64,000 bases of DNA from Bradyrhizobium canariense (lineage in GTDB: Bacteria > Pseudomonadota > Alphaproteobacteria > Rhizobiales > Xanthobacteraceae), in contig NZ_VSST01000034.1 of assembly GCF_019402665.1 (NCBI RefSeq), positions 159,722 to 223,721 on the forward strand. The letters run 5' to 3'. Every line of letters begins with the position of its first letter. Positions within the stretch are counted from its first letter, which is position 1. Positions 43,344 through 52,633 of the stretch are shown here, piece by piece. Under the pieces are notes generated by a model, which had not been told where the DNA came from, ran no database searches, and saw nothing but the letters and a program-made list of their open reading frames with translations. Made by a program: the position numbers and the translations under genes.

Positions 43344-43709
43344 ACAACCCAGCTAGCAGTTCAGAATTTATGATACCTCAACGTGCGGTGGAAAAGGCAA
43401 CATATCCAGCCTAACGTCTGCAACGGGTCCAAAAGGTGAATGCCGGAGCTGCCCGCGTAGATCTGCTTCAGCACAGGAGCGGGCATCGCTCCTTCACGGG
43501 AAGCACACATGGTCTTTTGCGGACCGGTGCAATCCTGGCATCCTGCCAGTGTTTTGCCCGACAGGTCAACGTCATGGCCGCGGTGAATGTCGTCGCTGCG
43601 CGGTTCGGAAATCCCTTATTAATCAAGGGGCCTTCTACTGTGCATGGGGTTGTTTTCGCGTTTTTTGTTTTGAGCCTTTAAAAAAACACGCAAGACCCGC
43701 AGGACCACC
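43344..43709. other. 366-base gap without a convincing gene
   Basis: Frames here are short and have no recognisable domain. A GTTTTTT/AAAAAAC inverted repeat (43660-43666 with 43681-43687) lies just beyond the stop of the downstream dehydrogenase gene. Read on the minus strand it gives a T-run that could end that transcript. Base composition looks lower in GC than the flanking genes. Confidence 0.5.
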
Positions 43710-44771
43710 TCACTCCGCCTGCAAGATCTCTGCGATCGCGGCCCCCGCCGCGATGGTGCCGAGCTTGCCGCCGACATCGCGCGTTGCCCTGCCTTCGCCG
43801 ATCGCTTTTGCCACCGCCACCTCGATCGCACGAGCGGCTTCCTCGTACCGTACCGCGCCGCTGTTCTCGCCGTGCCAGGCCAGCAGCAGGGCCGTCGACA
43901 GGACCAGCGAGACCGGATTTGCGACGTCCTGGCCTGCAATGTCAGGCGCCGAACCGTGCGCGGCCTGCGCCATGGCGTGGCTGTGACCGACATTGAGCGA
44001 GCCGCCGAGGCCGAGGCTGCCGGAAAGCTCTGCGGTGAGATCGGACAGGATGTCGCCGAACATGTTGGTGGCGACGATGACGTCGAAGCGGTCGGGGTTG
44101 CGTACAACATGCGCCATCATGGCGTCGACGAGGATGTCGTCGACGGCGAGGCCGGGATAGGCATTCGCCGCCTCGCGGCAGATGTCGAGGAACATGCCGT
44201 CGCCGAGCTTGAGCACATTGGCCTTGTGCACGATGGTGAGATGCTTGCGCCGCTTCATCGCCAGCCGGCACGCCGCATGCGCGATGCGTTCGCAGCAATG
44301 GCGCGTGATCCGGCGCAGCGAGATCACGACATCCGATGTGACCAGCATCTCGCCATTGCCCTGCTCCATGTTGCGGTCGGCGTAAAACCCTTCCGTGTTC
44401 TCGCGCACCACGACAAGGTCGAAATCACCGACCCGGCCGGACAGCCCCGCATAGGTGCGTGCGGGCCGGACATTGGCGTAGAGGTCGAGGTTCTTGCGGA
44501 AATACCGCGACGGGTTGATCTCGCCATGGGCCTCGTCCTTGAAGTCGAAAGTCGCGGTCGGCCCGAGGATCAGCCCGTCGGCGGCACGGACGATGTCGAG
44601 CAGCTCGGGGCGCACCGTCGTACCGAATTGTTTGAGGCTCGCATGGCCAACTGCGTGCTCCTCCAGCCGCAGATTGAGCTGGAAGCGCTCGGAGGCGGCA
44701 CGCAACACGCCTGATGTCGCGGTCGTGATCTCGGGCCCGATGCCGTCACCGGGCAAAACGACGATGTGCAT
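43710..44771 (-). CDS. Isocitrate/isopropylmalate-family dehydrogenase
   Basis: This 353-residue beta-decarboxylating dehydrogenase has VLPGDGIGPEI, LDLYANVRPARTY, VRENTEGFYADRNM, the catalytic HKANVLK, ATNMFGDILSDLTAELSGSLG and AAHGSAPDIAGQDVANP. These place it in the NAD(P)-dependent 3-isopropylmalate/tartrate/homoisocitrate group. It differs clearly from the paralogue at 310-1389 and has no leucine or lysine genes beside it, so the 2-hydroxy acid substrate is open. The Met start is followed directly by HIVVLPGDG. Confidence 0.87.
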   Translation of the reverse strand: MHIVVLPGDGIGPEITTATSGVLRAASERFQLNLRLEEHAVGHASLKQFGTTVRPELLDIVRAADGLILGPTATFDFKDEAHGEINPSRYFRKNLDLYANVRPARTYAGLSGRVGDFDLVVVRENTEGFYADRNMEQGNGEMLVTSDVVISLRRITRHCCERIAHAACRLAMKRRKHLTIVHKANVLKLGDGMFLDICREAANAYPGLAVDDILVDAMMAHVVRNPDRFDVIVATNMFGDILSDLTAELSGSLGLGGSLNVGHSHAMAQAAHGSAPDIAGQDVANPVSLVLSTALLLAWHGENSGAVRYEEAARAIEVAVAKAIGEGRATRDVGGKLGTIAAGAAIAEILQAE

Positions 44772-44940
44772 GGCGCTCCCCTGACATTGCAGCAGCTCAT
44801 GCGATCATACGCCGGCGCCAGGAATCATCGCCCAGCCTTCGCGCATACACTGCATGCAAGCATATGCCTGTGGAAGGCGGCCGCGCCGTAGTACATGCCA
44901 AGTCCCCTGGAGCCGGCCGCCGGAGCAACGCGCTAACGCA

Positions 44941-46329
44941 ATGACAATCACGTTACCCGCCGCCGCGCGCAAGCCCGACCACACCATTTCCGACGGCCTT
45001 CCGCCCGCACAGCGGCGCTGGGCCATTGCCGCGATCTTCACCGCGCTGGCCATGGCCTCGCTCGACACCGCGATCGCGAACATCGCGCTGCCCGCCATTG
45101 CCGGCGACCTGCATGTCAGCCCTGAGCAATCGGTCTGGGTGGTCAACGTCTACCAGATCGCGCTGGTGGCGACGCTGCTGCCGTTGGGAGCACTCGGCGA
45201 GATCGTCGGGCACCAGCGCATCTATCTCGGCGGCCTGATCCTGTTCACCATCGCCTCGCTGTTCTGCGCGGTGGCCTGGTCGCTGGAGAGCCTGCTGGTT
45301 GCGCGCACGCTGCAAGGGTTAGGTGCGAGCGGCATCATGAGCGTCAACACGGCGCTGGTGCGCTTCGTCTATCCCGGCCGGATGCTCGGCCGCGGCTTCG
45401 GCCACAACGCGCTGGTGGTCGCGACCGCCTTCACCTTCGGTCCCTCGATCGCCTCCGCCATCCTCGCGCTCGGCCCGTGGCCATGGCTGTTCGCCGTCAA
45501 CATCCCGTTCGGCCTCGTCGCGATCGGCATCGGCTTTGCGATGCTGCCGAAAACGCCGCGCGCCGATCACGGCTTTGACTTCCTCGGCGCGATCCTGGCG
45601 TCGGCCTGTCTCGGGTTGTTCATCACGGGCATCGGCAGTGCTGCGCACAATCTGTCACCAGTGGTCGTGGGCATCGAACTGCTCACGGCCCTGGTGCTCG
45701 GCTTCATCCTGACGCGCCGCCATGCCGACCATCCCGCGCCGATGCTGCCGATCGATCTGTTCAGTCGGCCGATGTTCGCGCTGTCGGCGGCGACCGCGGT
45801 ATGCTCGTTCGCGGTGCAGGGCCTCGCCTTTGTCTCGCTGCCGTTCTATTTCGAGGACGTGCTGGGGCGTTCGCAGGTCGAGACCGGCTTCTTCATGACG
45901 CCGTGGCCGCTGGTGGTCGGCATCATGGCGCCGATCGCGGGGCGCCTCTCCGACCGGCACGCGGTCGGACTGCTCGGCGGCATTGGGCTCGTGATGCTCG
46001 GCCTCGGCATGGCGCTGCTGGCGATGCTGCCGGCCAATCCTGCGATCCCCGACATCATCTGGCGGATGGTGATCTGCGGCATGGGGTTCGGCTTCTTCCA
46101 GGCGCCGAACATGAAGGCGGTGATGTCGAGCGCGCCGCCACATCGCAGCGGCAGCGCCTCCGGCATCGTCGCCACCGCGCGCCTGACCGGGCAGACGACG
46201 GGGGCCGCGCTCGCCGCAGCCTGCTTCTCGCTGGCCGGTCACGACGGCGCAGTCGTGGCATTGGCACTTGGCGCCGGCTTCGCCGCGCTCGGCAGCGTGA
46301 TGAGCTTTTTGCGGCTGGCGGTGAAGTAG
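44941..46329 (+). CDS. DHA2-family MFS efflux pump (14 TM)
   Basis: This 463-residue protein has about 14 helices. The first contains LDTAIANIALPAIAGDL, the hallmark of DHA2 multidrug pumps, followed by WVVNVYQIALVATLLPLGAL, the conserved GLGASGIMSVNTALVR and the antiporter motif region GPSIASAIL. Such pumps export drugs, dyes or organic cations with proton exchange. ATG 44941 begins the family-like sequence; upstream frame to 44854 is not family-like, and the ribosome site is weak. It converges with the radical SAM gene, four bases apart. Confidence 0.87.
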   Translation: MTITLPAAARKPDHTISDGLPPAQRRWAIAAIFTALAMASLDTAIANIALPAIAGDLHVSPEQSVWVVNVYQIALVATLLPLGALGEIVGHQRIYLGGLILFTIASLFCAVAWSLESLLVARTLQGLGASGIMSVNTALVRFVYPGRMLGRGFGHNALVVATAFTFGPSIASAILALGPWPWLFAVNIPFGLVAIGIGFAMLPKTPRADHGFDFLGAILASACLGLFITGIGSAAHNLSPVVVGIELLTALVLGFILTRRHADHPAPMLPIDLFSRPMFALSAATAVCSFAVQGLAFVSLPFYFEDVLGRSQVETGFFMTPWPLVVGIMAPIAGRLSDRHAVGLLGGIGLVMLGLGMALLAMLPANPAIPDIIWRMVICGMGFGFFQAPNMKAVMSSAPPHRSGSASGIVATARLTGQTTGAALAAACFSLAGHDGAVVALALGAGFAALGSVMSFLRLAVK

Positions 46330-46333
46330 TCCG

Positions 46334-47953
46334 TCAGGCCAGATGCCGGGCCGCCGTTACCTCGACAGTCGCCACCGGAACGACCGTTTCCTCGTCGAGC
46401 GCAGCGAGGCGCTCATCGATGGCAGCGATGACCTTGCGCGAGAACGGCCCGAGATGCGCATAGGCCGCGATCATCTGCACGGCGATCCGCGCCGATGAGG
46501 TGTCGCGCTTGGCGCAGTTCATGAAGGTCTGCCACAGCGGCCCTCGCGCCTCGGGAAGGGCTGTGACCACCTTGTGCACCGTTTCCATCGCCCCGAGCCC
46601 GGCGCGGATATCGCCCTCGGCGAGCTCTTGGCGCTGCCTGGACCGGTCGAGCAGCGTCATCAGGCGATCAACGCGCCTTGCATAGGCCTCTGGGCTGTAG
46701 ATGTGCTCCAGCACGCGCTTGTAGTCCGTCAGGATGTCGCGCAACGGGCGCACCGGATCGAAGTTGATCCCGGCGGTACACTGATCGGCGCCGATGGTCG
46801 GCGCCAAATCGTGGCCGGGGTGCAGCCGGCCTTCGCGCTCGAGGCGGCGCGTCAGCTGCGTGTTCGGCAAGGCATAGAGCAGGCCGACCATGCTGACCGG
46901 GATCGCCGCCTCTTCGATGAAGTCGATCATGGCATCCGCCATCGAGAGCTTCTCATTGTCGAAGCCGACGATGAAACCCGCGGTGACGAGCATGCCTGCG
47001 GCGTAGATCTTGTGGATGCTCTCGGCGATGTTGCGCCGCGTGTTCTGCTTCTTCCGCATCGCGACCAGCGTCGCCGGATCCGGACTTTCGATGCCGACGA
47101 AGATGGCGAAGAAATTCGCCTGACCCATCAGCTCCAACAGCTCGGGATCGTCGGCCAGATTGACCGAGGCTTCAGTCGACAACTCGAACGGATAGCCGTG
47201 AGCACGCTGCCATTCGGCGAGCTGGGGCAGGAACAGCCGCAGCGACTTCTTGTTGCCGATGAAGTTGTCGTCGACGAAGTCGAGATGGCCGCGGTAACCC
47301 ATGGCGTAGAGCCTGTCGAGCTCGTTCAGCATTTGCTCATTCGTCTTGGTTCGCGGCACCCGGCCATAGAGCTCGATGATGTCGCAGAACTCGCAGGTGA
47401 ACGGGCAGCCGCGGGAATACTGCACACCGAGATAAAGGTAGTCCTCGAACTTCAGCAGGTCGAAGCGCGGCACCGGCGTCTTGGTGACGTCGGCCTGGAA
47501 TTTTGGCGCGATGAAGACGCCGGAGCGGGCGCCACTGTCCCAGGCCGCGACGAATTCGTGGAGAACGCTCTCGGCCTCTCCGAGCACCTGGAAGTCGGCC
47601 CTCTCATAGATATGGGGGCTTGAGGTGGGATCGGGACCGCCGACGACCACCGGCTTGCCCGCGGCACGGCAAATTTCGATCAGGCGCAGCGTGTCGGCCT
47701 GCTGCGGCATCATTCCGCCCGTGAAGACGACGTCGGCCCAGGAAAGATCCTCGTCGCTGAAGGCTTCCGTGTTGCAATCGATCAGCCGGACCGTCCAGTG
47801 CTCGGGCAACATCGCGGCAACGGTGATCAGCCCCAAAGGGGCCGCAGGGCGCTTCACGCCCAACACTTTGCAGGATTCGCCAAAGCTCCAGAAGGACTCT
47901 GCCGAGAACAGCGGATAGAGCATCAGGACTTTGCAAGGCTGCGGTACGTTCAT
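46334..47953 (-). CDS. B12-binding radical SAM protein (DUF4070 type)
   Basis: This 539-residue protein has an N-terminal cobalamin-binding Rossmann domain (about 1-145), a radical SAM barrel with the cluster motif RGCPFTCEFCDI, and a C-terminal DUF4070-like helical region. The same architecture occurs in HpnP hopanoid methylases, but the N-terminus (LFSAESFWSFGESCKVLGVK, then RPAAPLGLITVAAMLP) is that of the broader uncharacterised group. Methyl transfer to an unactivated carbon is likely; substrate is unknown. AAGAGG precedes ATG 47953; the open frame to 48199 is rejected. Confidence 0.87.
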   Translation of the reverse strand: MNVPQPCKVLMLYPLFSAESFWSFGESCKVLGVKRPAAPLGLITVAAMLPEHWTVRLIDCNTEAFSDEDLSWADVVFTGGMMPQQADTLRLIEICRAAGKPVVVGGPDPTSSPHIYERADFQVLGEAESVLHEFVAAWDSGARSGVFIAPKFQADVTKTPVPRFDLLKFEDYLYLGVQYSRGCPFTCEFCDIIELYGRVPRTKTNEQMLNELDRLYAMGYRGHLDFVDDNFIGNKKSLRLFLPQLAEWQRAHGYPFELSTEASVNLADDPELLELMGQANFFAIFVGIESPDPATLVAMRKKQNTRRNIAESIHKIYAAGMLVTAGFIVGFDNEKLSMADAMIDFIEEAAIPVSMVGLLYALPNTQLTRRLEREGRLHPGHDLAPTIGADQCTAGINFDPVRPLRDILTDYKRVLEHIYSPEAYARRVDRLMTLLDRSRQRQELAEGDIRAGLGAMETVHKVVTALPEARGPLWQTFMNCAKRDTSSARIAVQMIAAYAHLGPFSRKVIAAIDERLAALDEETVVPVATVEVTAARHLA

Positions 47954-48212
47954 GGAACCTCTTTTTGGCTGATTCCACTGTAGCAGAGCATTGTCGACTT
48001 GCACCCCGGCAAAAGAGACAAACTGTCGCTCCGGTTCCAAGGGCGTCTGCGCACGGAAGCCGGTAGACGTCGCCCCAAGCCGTGCCGCGGGCCGCCCAGG
48101 GAGCAAATCTCTGGCGGCTACCCCCCGGACTGTTGATTTGAACGTTTCCAATTTGCCGGACACATTGCGCCCCTGAGTCCAATCGGTGGATTGGGCCAAT
48201 CAGGGGACTGCG

Positions 48213-48662
<450 letters not shown>

Positions 48663-48673
48663 GGAGCCGTCAC

Positions 48674-50860
48674 ATGAACAAGCATGTCTCTCCCAGGATG
48701 AACCGCCGCGCCTTCGTCGTCGGCACCGCCGCGGTCGGCGCAGGTCTCGCAATCGGCCTCGATATCCCCTTCGGCGGCCCCGCCGTAGTCCGCGCGGCCG
48801 ACGGCTCCCCCGAGATCGGCGCCTGGGTCGTGGTCAGGCCCGACGACACCGTCGTCATCCGCATCGCCCGCTCCGAAATGGGCCAGGGCTCGCTCACCGG
48901 CCTCGCCCAGCTCGTCGCCGAGGAACTCGAATGCGACTGGTCGAAGGTCTCCACCGAATATCCGACACCGGGCCAGAGCGTCGCCCGCAAGCGCGTCTGG
49001 GGCGATTTCTCGACCGGCGGCAGCCGCGGCATCCGCTCCTCGCAAGACTATGTCCGCAAGGGCGGCGCCACCGCACGCGTGATGCTGATCCAGGCCGCCG
49101 CCGAGGCGTGGAACGTGCCGGCGTCCGAATGCACGGCCGCCAACAGCGTCATCACCCACACGCCGTCCGGCAAGACCACGACCTACGGCAAGGTCGCCGA
49201 GGCCGCAGCCAAGCTGACGCCGCCGGCCGACGTCAAGCTGAAGGATCCCAAGGATTGGAAGCTGATCGGCAAGGGCGTGAAGCGGCTGGACACCGCCGAG
49301 AAGACCACCGGCACCATGGTCTACGGCATCGACGTCAAGCTGCCGGGCATGCTGAACGCCGCGATCAAGGACTGCCCGGTGTTCGGCGGCAAGTTGAAGA
49401 GCTATGACGAAGCCAAGATCACCGACATGAAAGGCGTCAAGAAGGTCGTCAAGGTCGGCGACACCGCGGTCGCGGTTGTTGCCGATACCTGGTGGCAGGC
49501 CAAGACCGCGTTGGAGGCGCTGCCGATCGTCTGGGACGAGGGCGACAACGCCAAGGTCTCGAGCGAATCGATTGCAAAGTGGTTGGCCGAGGGTCTCGAC
49601 AACGCGCAGCCGGCCTATGTCGGCAACAAGAACGGCGACGCCAAGGCGGCGATCGCCGGTGCCGCCAAGAAGATCGAGGCCGTCTACAGCTATCCCTACC
49701 AGAACCACGCCACGATGGAGCCGATGAACGCCACGGCGCTTTACACGGCCGACAAGTGCGAGGTCTGGTGCGGCACGCAGAATGGCGAGGCGGCCTTCGC
49801 CGCCACGTTGGAAGCGTCGGGCCTGCCGGCGGAGAAGTGCGACGTGCACAAGGTGATGCCCGGCGGCGGCTTCGGCCGGCGCGGCCAGACCGACTATGTC
49901 CGTCAGGCCGTCTTGATCGCCAAGCAGATGCCGGGCACGCCGATCAAGCTGTTGTGGTCGCGCGAAGAGGACATGGCGCACGGCAGATATCACCCGATCA
50001 CCCAGTGCAAAATGACCGGCGCGTTCGATGCGGACAACAATCTGGTCGCGCTGCACTACCGCCTGTCCGGGCAATCGATCCTGTTCTCGCTCCGCCCCGA
50101 AGCGCTGCAGAACGGCATGGATCCGGCCGCATTCCAGGGCGTCGCCCAGTCCGGCGAAGCCGCGTTCGGTTACTCGGTGCCAAACCTCCTGGTCGAGCAT
50201 GCGATGCGCAACCCGCACGTTCCGCCGGGCTTCTGGCGCGGCGTCAACGTCAATCACAACGCGATCTACATGGAATGCTTCATGGACGAGCTGGCCCAGG
50301 CCGCAGGCCAGGATCCGCTCGAATTCCGCCGCAAGCTGATGGGCAATCACCCCAAGCATCTGGCGGTGCTCAATGCCGTGGCCGAGAAGATCGGCTGGAG
50401 CACCCCGGCGCCGCAGGGCATCTATCGCGGCATCGCGCAGGTCATGGGCTATGGCAGCTATGTCGCCGGCGCCGCCGAAATCTCGGTGACCGACGGCAAC
50501 AAGATCAAGGTGCATCGTATCGTCGCTTCAACTGATCCCGGCTACGTCGTCAATCCGGCCCAGGTGGAGCGGCAGATCGCGGGCTCCTTCGTCTATGGCC
50601 TCTCCGCGCTGTTCTACGGCGGCTGCACCGTCAAGGACGGCAAAATCGAGCAGACCAACTTCGACACCTACAATTCGATGCGCATCAACGAGATGCCGAA
50701 GGTCGAATCGGTGATGGTGCCGAGCGGCGGGTTCTGGGGCGGAGTCGGCGAGCCGACCATCGGCGTCGCAGCGCCAGCGGTGCTCAATGCGTACTTCGCG
50801 GCGACGGGCAAACGCATCCGTTCGGTGCCGTTGCGCGACCAGAACATCACCTTCGCCTGA
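48674..50860 (+). CDS. iorB: Molybdopterin-binding subunit of IorB-type hydroxylase (Tat-exported)
   Basis: This 728-residue subunit starts MNKHVSPRMNRRAFVVGTAA, a twin-arginine signal, so the enzyme should work in the periplasm. It has the molybdenum cofactor blocks GQGSLTGLAQLVAEEL, STGGSRGIRSSQDYVRKGGA, GGGFGRRGQTDY and FWRGVNVNHN, and the base-catalyst glutamate in GGVGEPTIG. AAGGAG precedes the ATG. Homologues pass electrons to a c-type cytochrome; none is fused here, but soxX follows. A strong hairpin separates it from soxF. Confidence 0.92.
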   Translation: MNKHVSPRMNRRAFVVGTAAVGAGLAIGLDIPFGGPAVVRAADGSPEIGAWVVVRPDDTVVIRIARSEMGQGSLTGLAQLVAEELECDWSKVSTEYPTPGQSVARKRVWGDFSTGGSRGIRSSQDYVRKGGATARVMLIQAAAEAWNVPASECTAANSVITHTPSGKTTTYGKVAEAAAKLTPPADVKLKDPKDWKLIGKGVKRLDTAEKTTGTMVYGIDVKLPGMLNAAIKDCPVFGGKLKSYDEAKITDMKGVKKVVKVGDTAVAVVADTWWQAKTALEALPIVWDEGDNAKVSSESIAKWLAEGLDNAQPAYVGNKNGDAKAAIAGAAKKIEAVYSYPYQNHATMEPMNATALYTADKCEVWCGTQNGEAAFAATLEASGLPAEKCDVHKVMPGGGFGRRGQTDYVRQAVLIAKQMPGTPIKLLWSREEDMAHGRYHPITQCKMTGAFDADNNLVALHYRLSGQSILFSLRPEALQNGMDPAAFQGVAQSGEAAFGYSVPNLLVEHAMRNPHVPPGFWRGVNVNHNAIYMECFMDELAQAAGQDPLEFRRKLMGNHPKHLAVLNAVAEKIGWSTPAPQGIYRGIAQVMGYGSYVAGAAEISVTDGNKIKVHRIVASTDPGYVVNPAQVERQIAGSFVYGLSALFYGGCTVKDGKIEQTNFDTYNSMRINEMPKVESVMVPSGGFWGGVGEPTIGVAAPAVLNAYFAATGKRIRSVPLRDQNITFA

Positions 50861-50865
50861 GACAC

Positions 50866-50894
50866 GCCGCGGCGGCCGTAACGGCCGCCGCGGC
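50866..50894. terminator. Perfect GC hairpin between iorB and soxF
   Basis: GCCGCGGCGGCCG (50866-50878) and CGGCCGCCGCGGC (50882-50894) form a 13-base perfect stem with a TAA loop, five bases after the iorB stop. The U-run is weak (ACACTTTCC), so it could be a partial terminator or an RNA processing/stability element between iorAB and the sox genes. Confidence 0.6.
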
Positions 50895-50914
50895 ACACTT
50901 TCCGGACAAGACCC

Positions 50915-52186
50915 ATGAATGCGCCGGTGACACGGCGGGATGCCATCCTCGGCATCGCCGCCGCGGCCACATCATTCGCCGTCCCTTCGATCCTGCGCGC
51001 GCAATCGGCGGGCCGCGTCGTCGTGGTCGGCGGCGGTTTTGGCGGCGCCGCGTGCGCCCGCGCGCTGAAGCGCGCGCAGGCAAACTTGCAAATCATCCTG
51101 ATCGAACCCAATGCGGTCTTCACCTCCTGCCCCTTCAGCAACGAGGTGATTGCCGGCCTGCGCGACATCGAATCTCAGCAATTTGGCTATGACAAGGTCG
51201 CCGCCGAGGGCGTCACGGTGATCAGCCAGGCCGTAACCACAATCGAGCCGCAACTGCGCAGCGTCGTGACGGCCGATGGCGTAGCGCTACCCTATGACCG
51301 TCTCGTCCTTTCTCCTGGCATCGACTTCCATTTCGAAGCCCTGCCCGGCTACGACGACGCGGCATCAGAAAAAATGCCGCACGCCTGGAAGGCCGGCGCA
51401 CAGACGCTGCTGCTGCGTCGCCAATTGGAGGCAATGCCGGACGGCGGCACCGTCGCCATCGCGATCCCCGCCAATCCCTCGCGCTGTCCGCCGGCGCCTT
51501 ACGAGCGCGCCAGCCTGATCGCGCATTACCTGAAAACGAAGAAGCCACGCTCAAAGGTCTTGATCCTCGACGCCAAGGACAGCTTCTCCCAGCAGCGACT
51601 GTTCGAGAGGGCGTGGAAAGAGCTGTACGGCGATATGATCGAACGCATCGGGCTGTCGCAAGGCGGCCGCGTGACCTCGATCGATCCCGCGACAAAGACC
51701 ATCGTCACCGAGTTCGGCAATTACACGCCTGACGTCGCCAACGTCGTCCCGCCGCAGCGAGCGGGACGCATCGCCGAGATCGCGGGCGCTGCGGATGCCA
51801 CCGGCTGGTGCCCGATCGATCCCGTGACCTTCGAATCGAAACTTGTCCAGAATATCCACGTCGTCGGCGATGCCTGCCTCGGCGGGGGCATTCCCAAATC
51901 GGCGTCCGCGGCAAGCGCACAGGGCAAGGCCTGCGCTGCCGCGATCGTGAACCTCCTTGCCGGCCGCGCACCGGAGACGCCGCGACTGACAGGCGTCTGC
52001 TACAACATCGTCGCACCCGGCTACGGCTTTTCACTCGCGGGCAATTACCAGCCCAGGGGCGACATCTTCGCCGAGGTCGAGGGCGGAGCGACCAGCCCGG
52101 TCGATGCGCCGCGCGAATTGCGCGCCCGCGAGGCGACTGAAGCCGAGCGCTGGTTTCAGACCATCACGGCGGACATCTTTGGCTAG
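50915..52186 (+). CDS. soxF: Sulfide dehydrogenase-type flavoprotein SoxF/FccB
   Basis: This 423-residue FAD protein has a Tat signal (VTRRDAILGIAAAATSFAVP), the dinucleotide motif VVVGGGFGGAACARAL, the redox cysteine regions FTSCPFSNEVI and CPPAPYERA, a second FAD motif IHVVGDACLGGGIPKSA and the FCSD C-terminus GVCYNIVAPGYGFSL. Relatives oxidise sulfide to sulfur and pass electrons to a c-type cytochrome. It is first of five overlapping or closely spaced sox genes; soxX starts inside its last codons. Confidence 0.92.
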   Translation: MNAPVTRRDAILGIAAAATSFAVPSILRAQSAGRVVVVGGGFGGAACARALKRAQANLQIILIEPNAVFTSCPFSNEVIAGLRDIESQQFGYDKVAAEGVTVISQAVTTIEPQLRSVVTADGVALPYDRLVLSPGIDFHFEALPGYDDAASEKMPHAWKAGAQTLLLRRQLEAMPDGGTVAIAIPANPSRCPPAPYERASLIAHYLKTKKPRSKVLILDAKDSFSQQRLFERAWKELYGDMIERIGLSQGGRVTSIDPATKTIVTEFGNYTPDVANVVPPQRAGRIAEIAGAADATGWCPIDPVTFESKLVQNIHVVGDACLGGGIPKSASAASAQGKACAAAIVNLLAGRAPETPRLTGVCYNIVAPGYGFSLAGNYQPRGDIFAEVEGGATSPVDAPRELRAREATEAERWFQTITADIFG

Positions 52187-52625
52187 AGCATTGGTCCATA
52201 TCGCAGCGCTGATCGCCGCAAGTGTTGCCGGCGCTGCTAACGCGGACGAGCTTGTGCCCTACAACATCGTCAGCGACGGCATCGCGGAATCGCTCACCGG
52301 CGCGCCCGGCGATGCCGCGCGCGGGCGCGCGCTGGTGCTGGCGCGCACGACGACCTGCATCCTGTGCCATTCCGGTCCCTTCCCCGAAACCCGGTTCCAG
52401 GGCGATCTCGCGCCAGACCTCTCGGGTGCGGGGAACCGCTGGACGGTGAGCCAGTTGCGGCTTCGACTGGTCGATGCGGCGCGCTTCAACCCGGAGACCA
52501 TCATGCCGTCCTATTATCGCACCGACCACCTCGTGCGGGTCGGGCGAAATTTCGCCGGCAAACCGATCTTGTCCGCCGCCGAGATCGAGGACATCGTGGC
52601 TTTTCTTGCAACGCTTCGGGACTAG
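52179..52625 (+). CDS. soxX: Cytochrome c SoxX
   Basis: This protein of about 148 residues has a signal peptide (ARALVHIAALIAASVAGAANA) and a monoheme cytochrome c domain with CILCH, a PDLSGAG loop and the axial Met in ETIMPSYYR. SoxX forms the SoxAX complex that attaches thiosulfate to the SoxY cysteine. No good ATG exists. TTG 52179, five bases after a GCGGA site and overlapping the soxF stop, is the best start; TTG 52191 is possible. It is followed eight bases later by soxY. Confidence 0.87.
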   Translation: MARALVHIAALIAASVAGAANADELVPYNIVSDGIAESLTGAPGDAARGRALVLARTTTCILCHSGPFPETRFQGDLAPDLSGAGNRWTVSQLRLRLVDAARFNPETIMPSYYRTDHLVRVGRNFAGKPILSAAEIEDIVAFLATLRD

Positions 52626-52633
52626 GACTGTTC

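Noticed and set aside
43590..43640. GGTTCGGAAATCCC resembling a tRNA T-arm
   Set aside because: No acceptor or anticodon stem can be paired around it, so no tRNA was called.
43436..43681. Plus-strand frame of 81 residues in the less GC-rich gap
   Set aside because: No ribosome site, domain or plausible composition; treated as non-coding.
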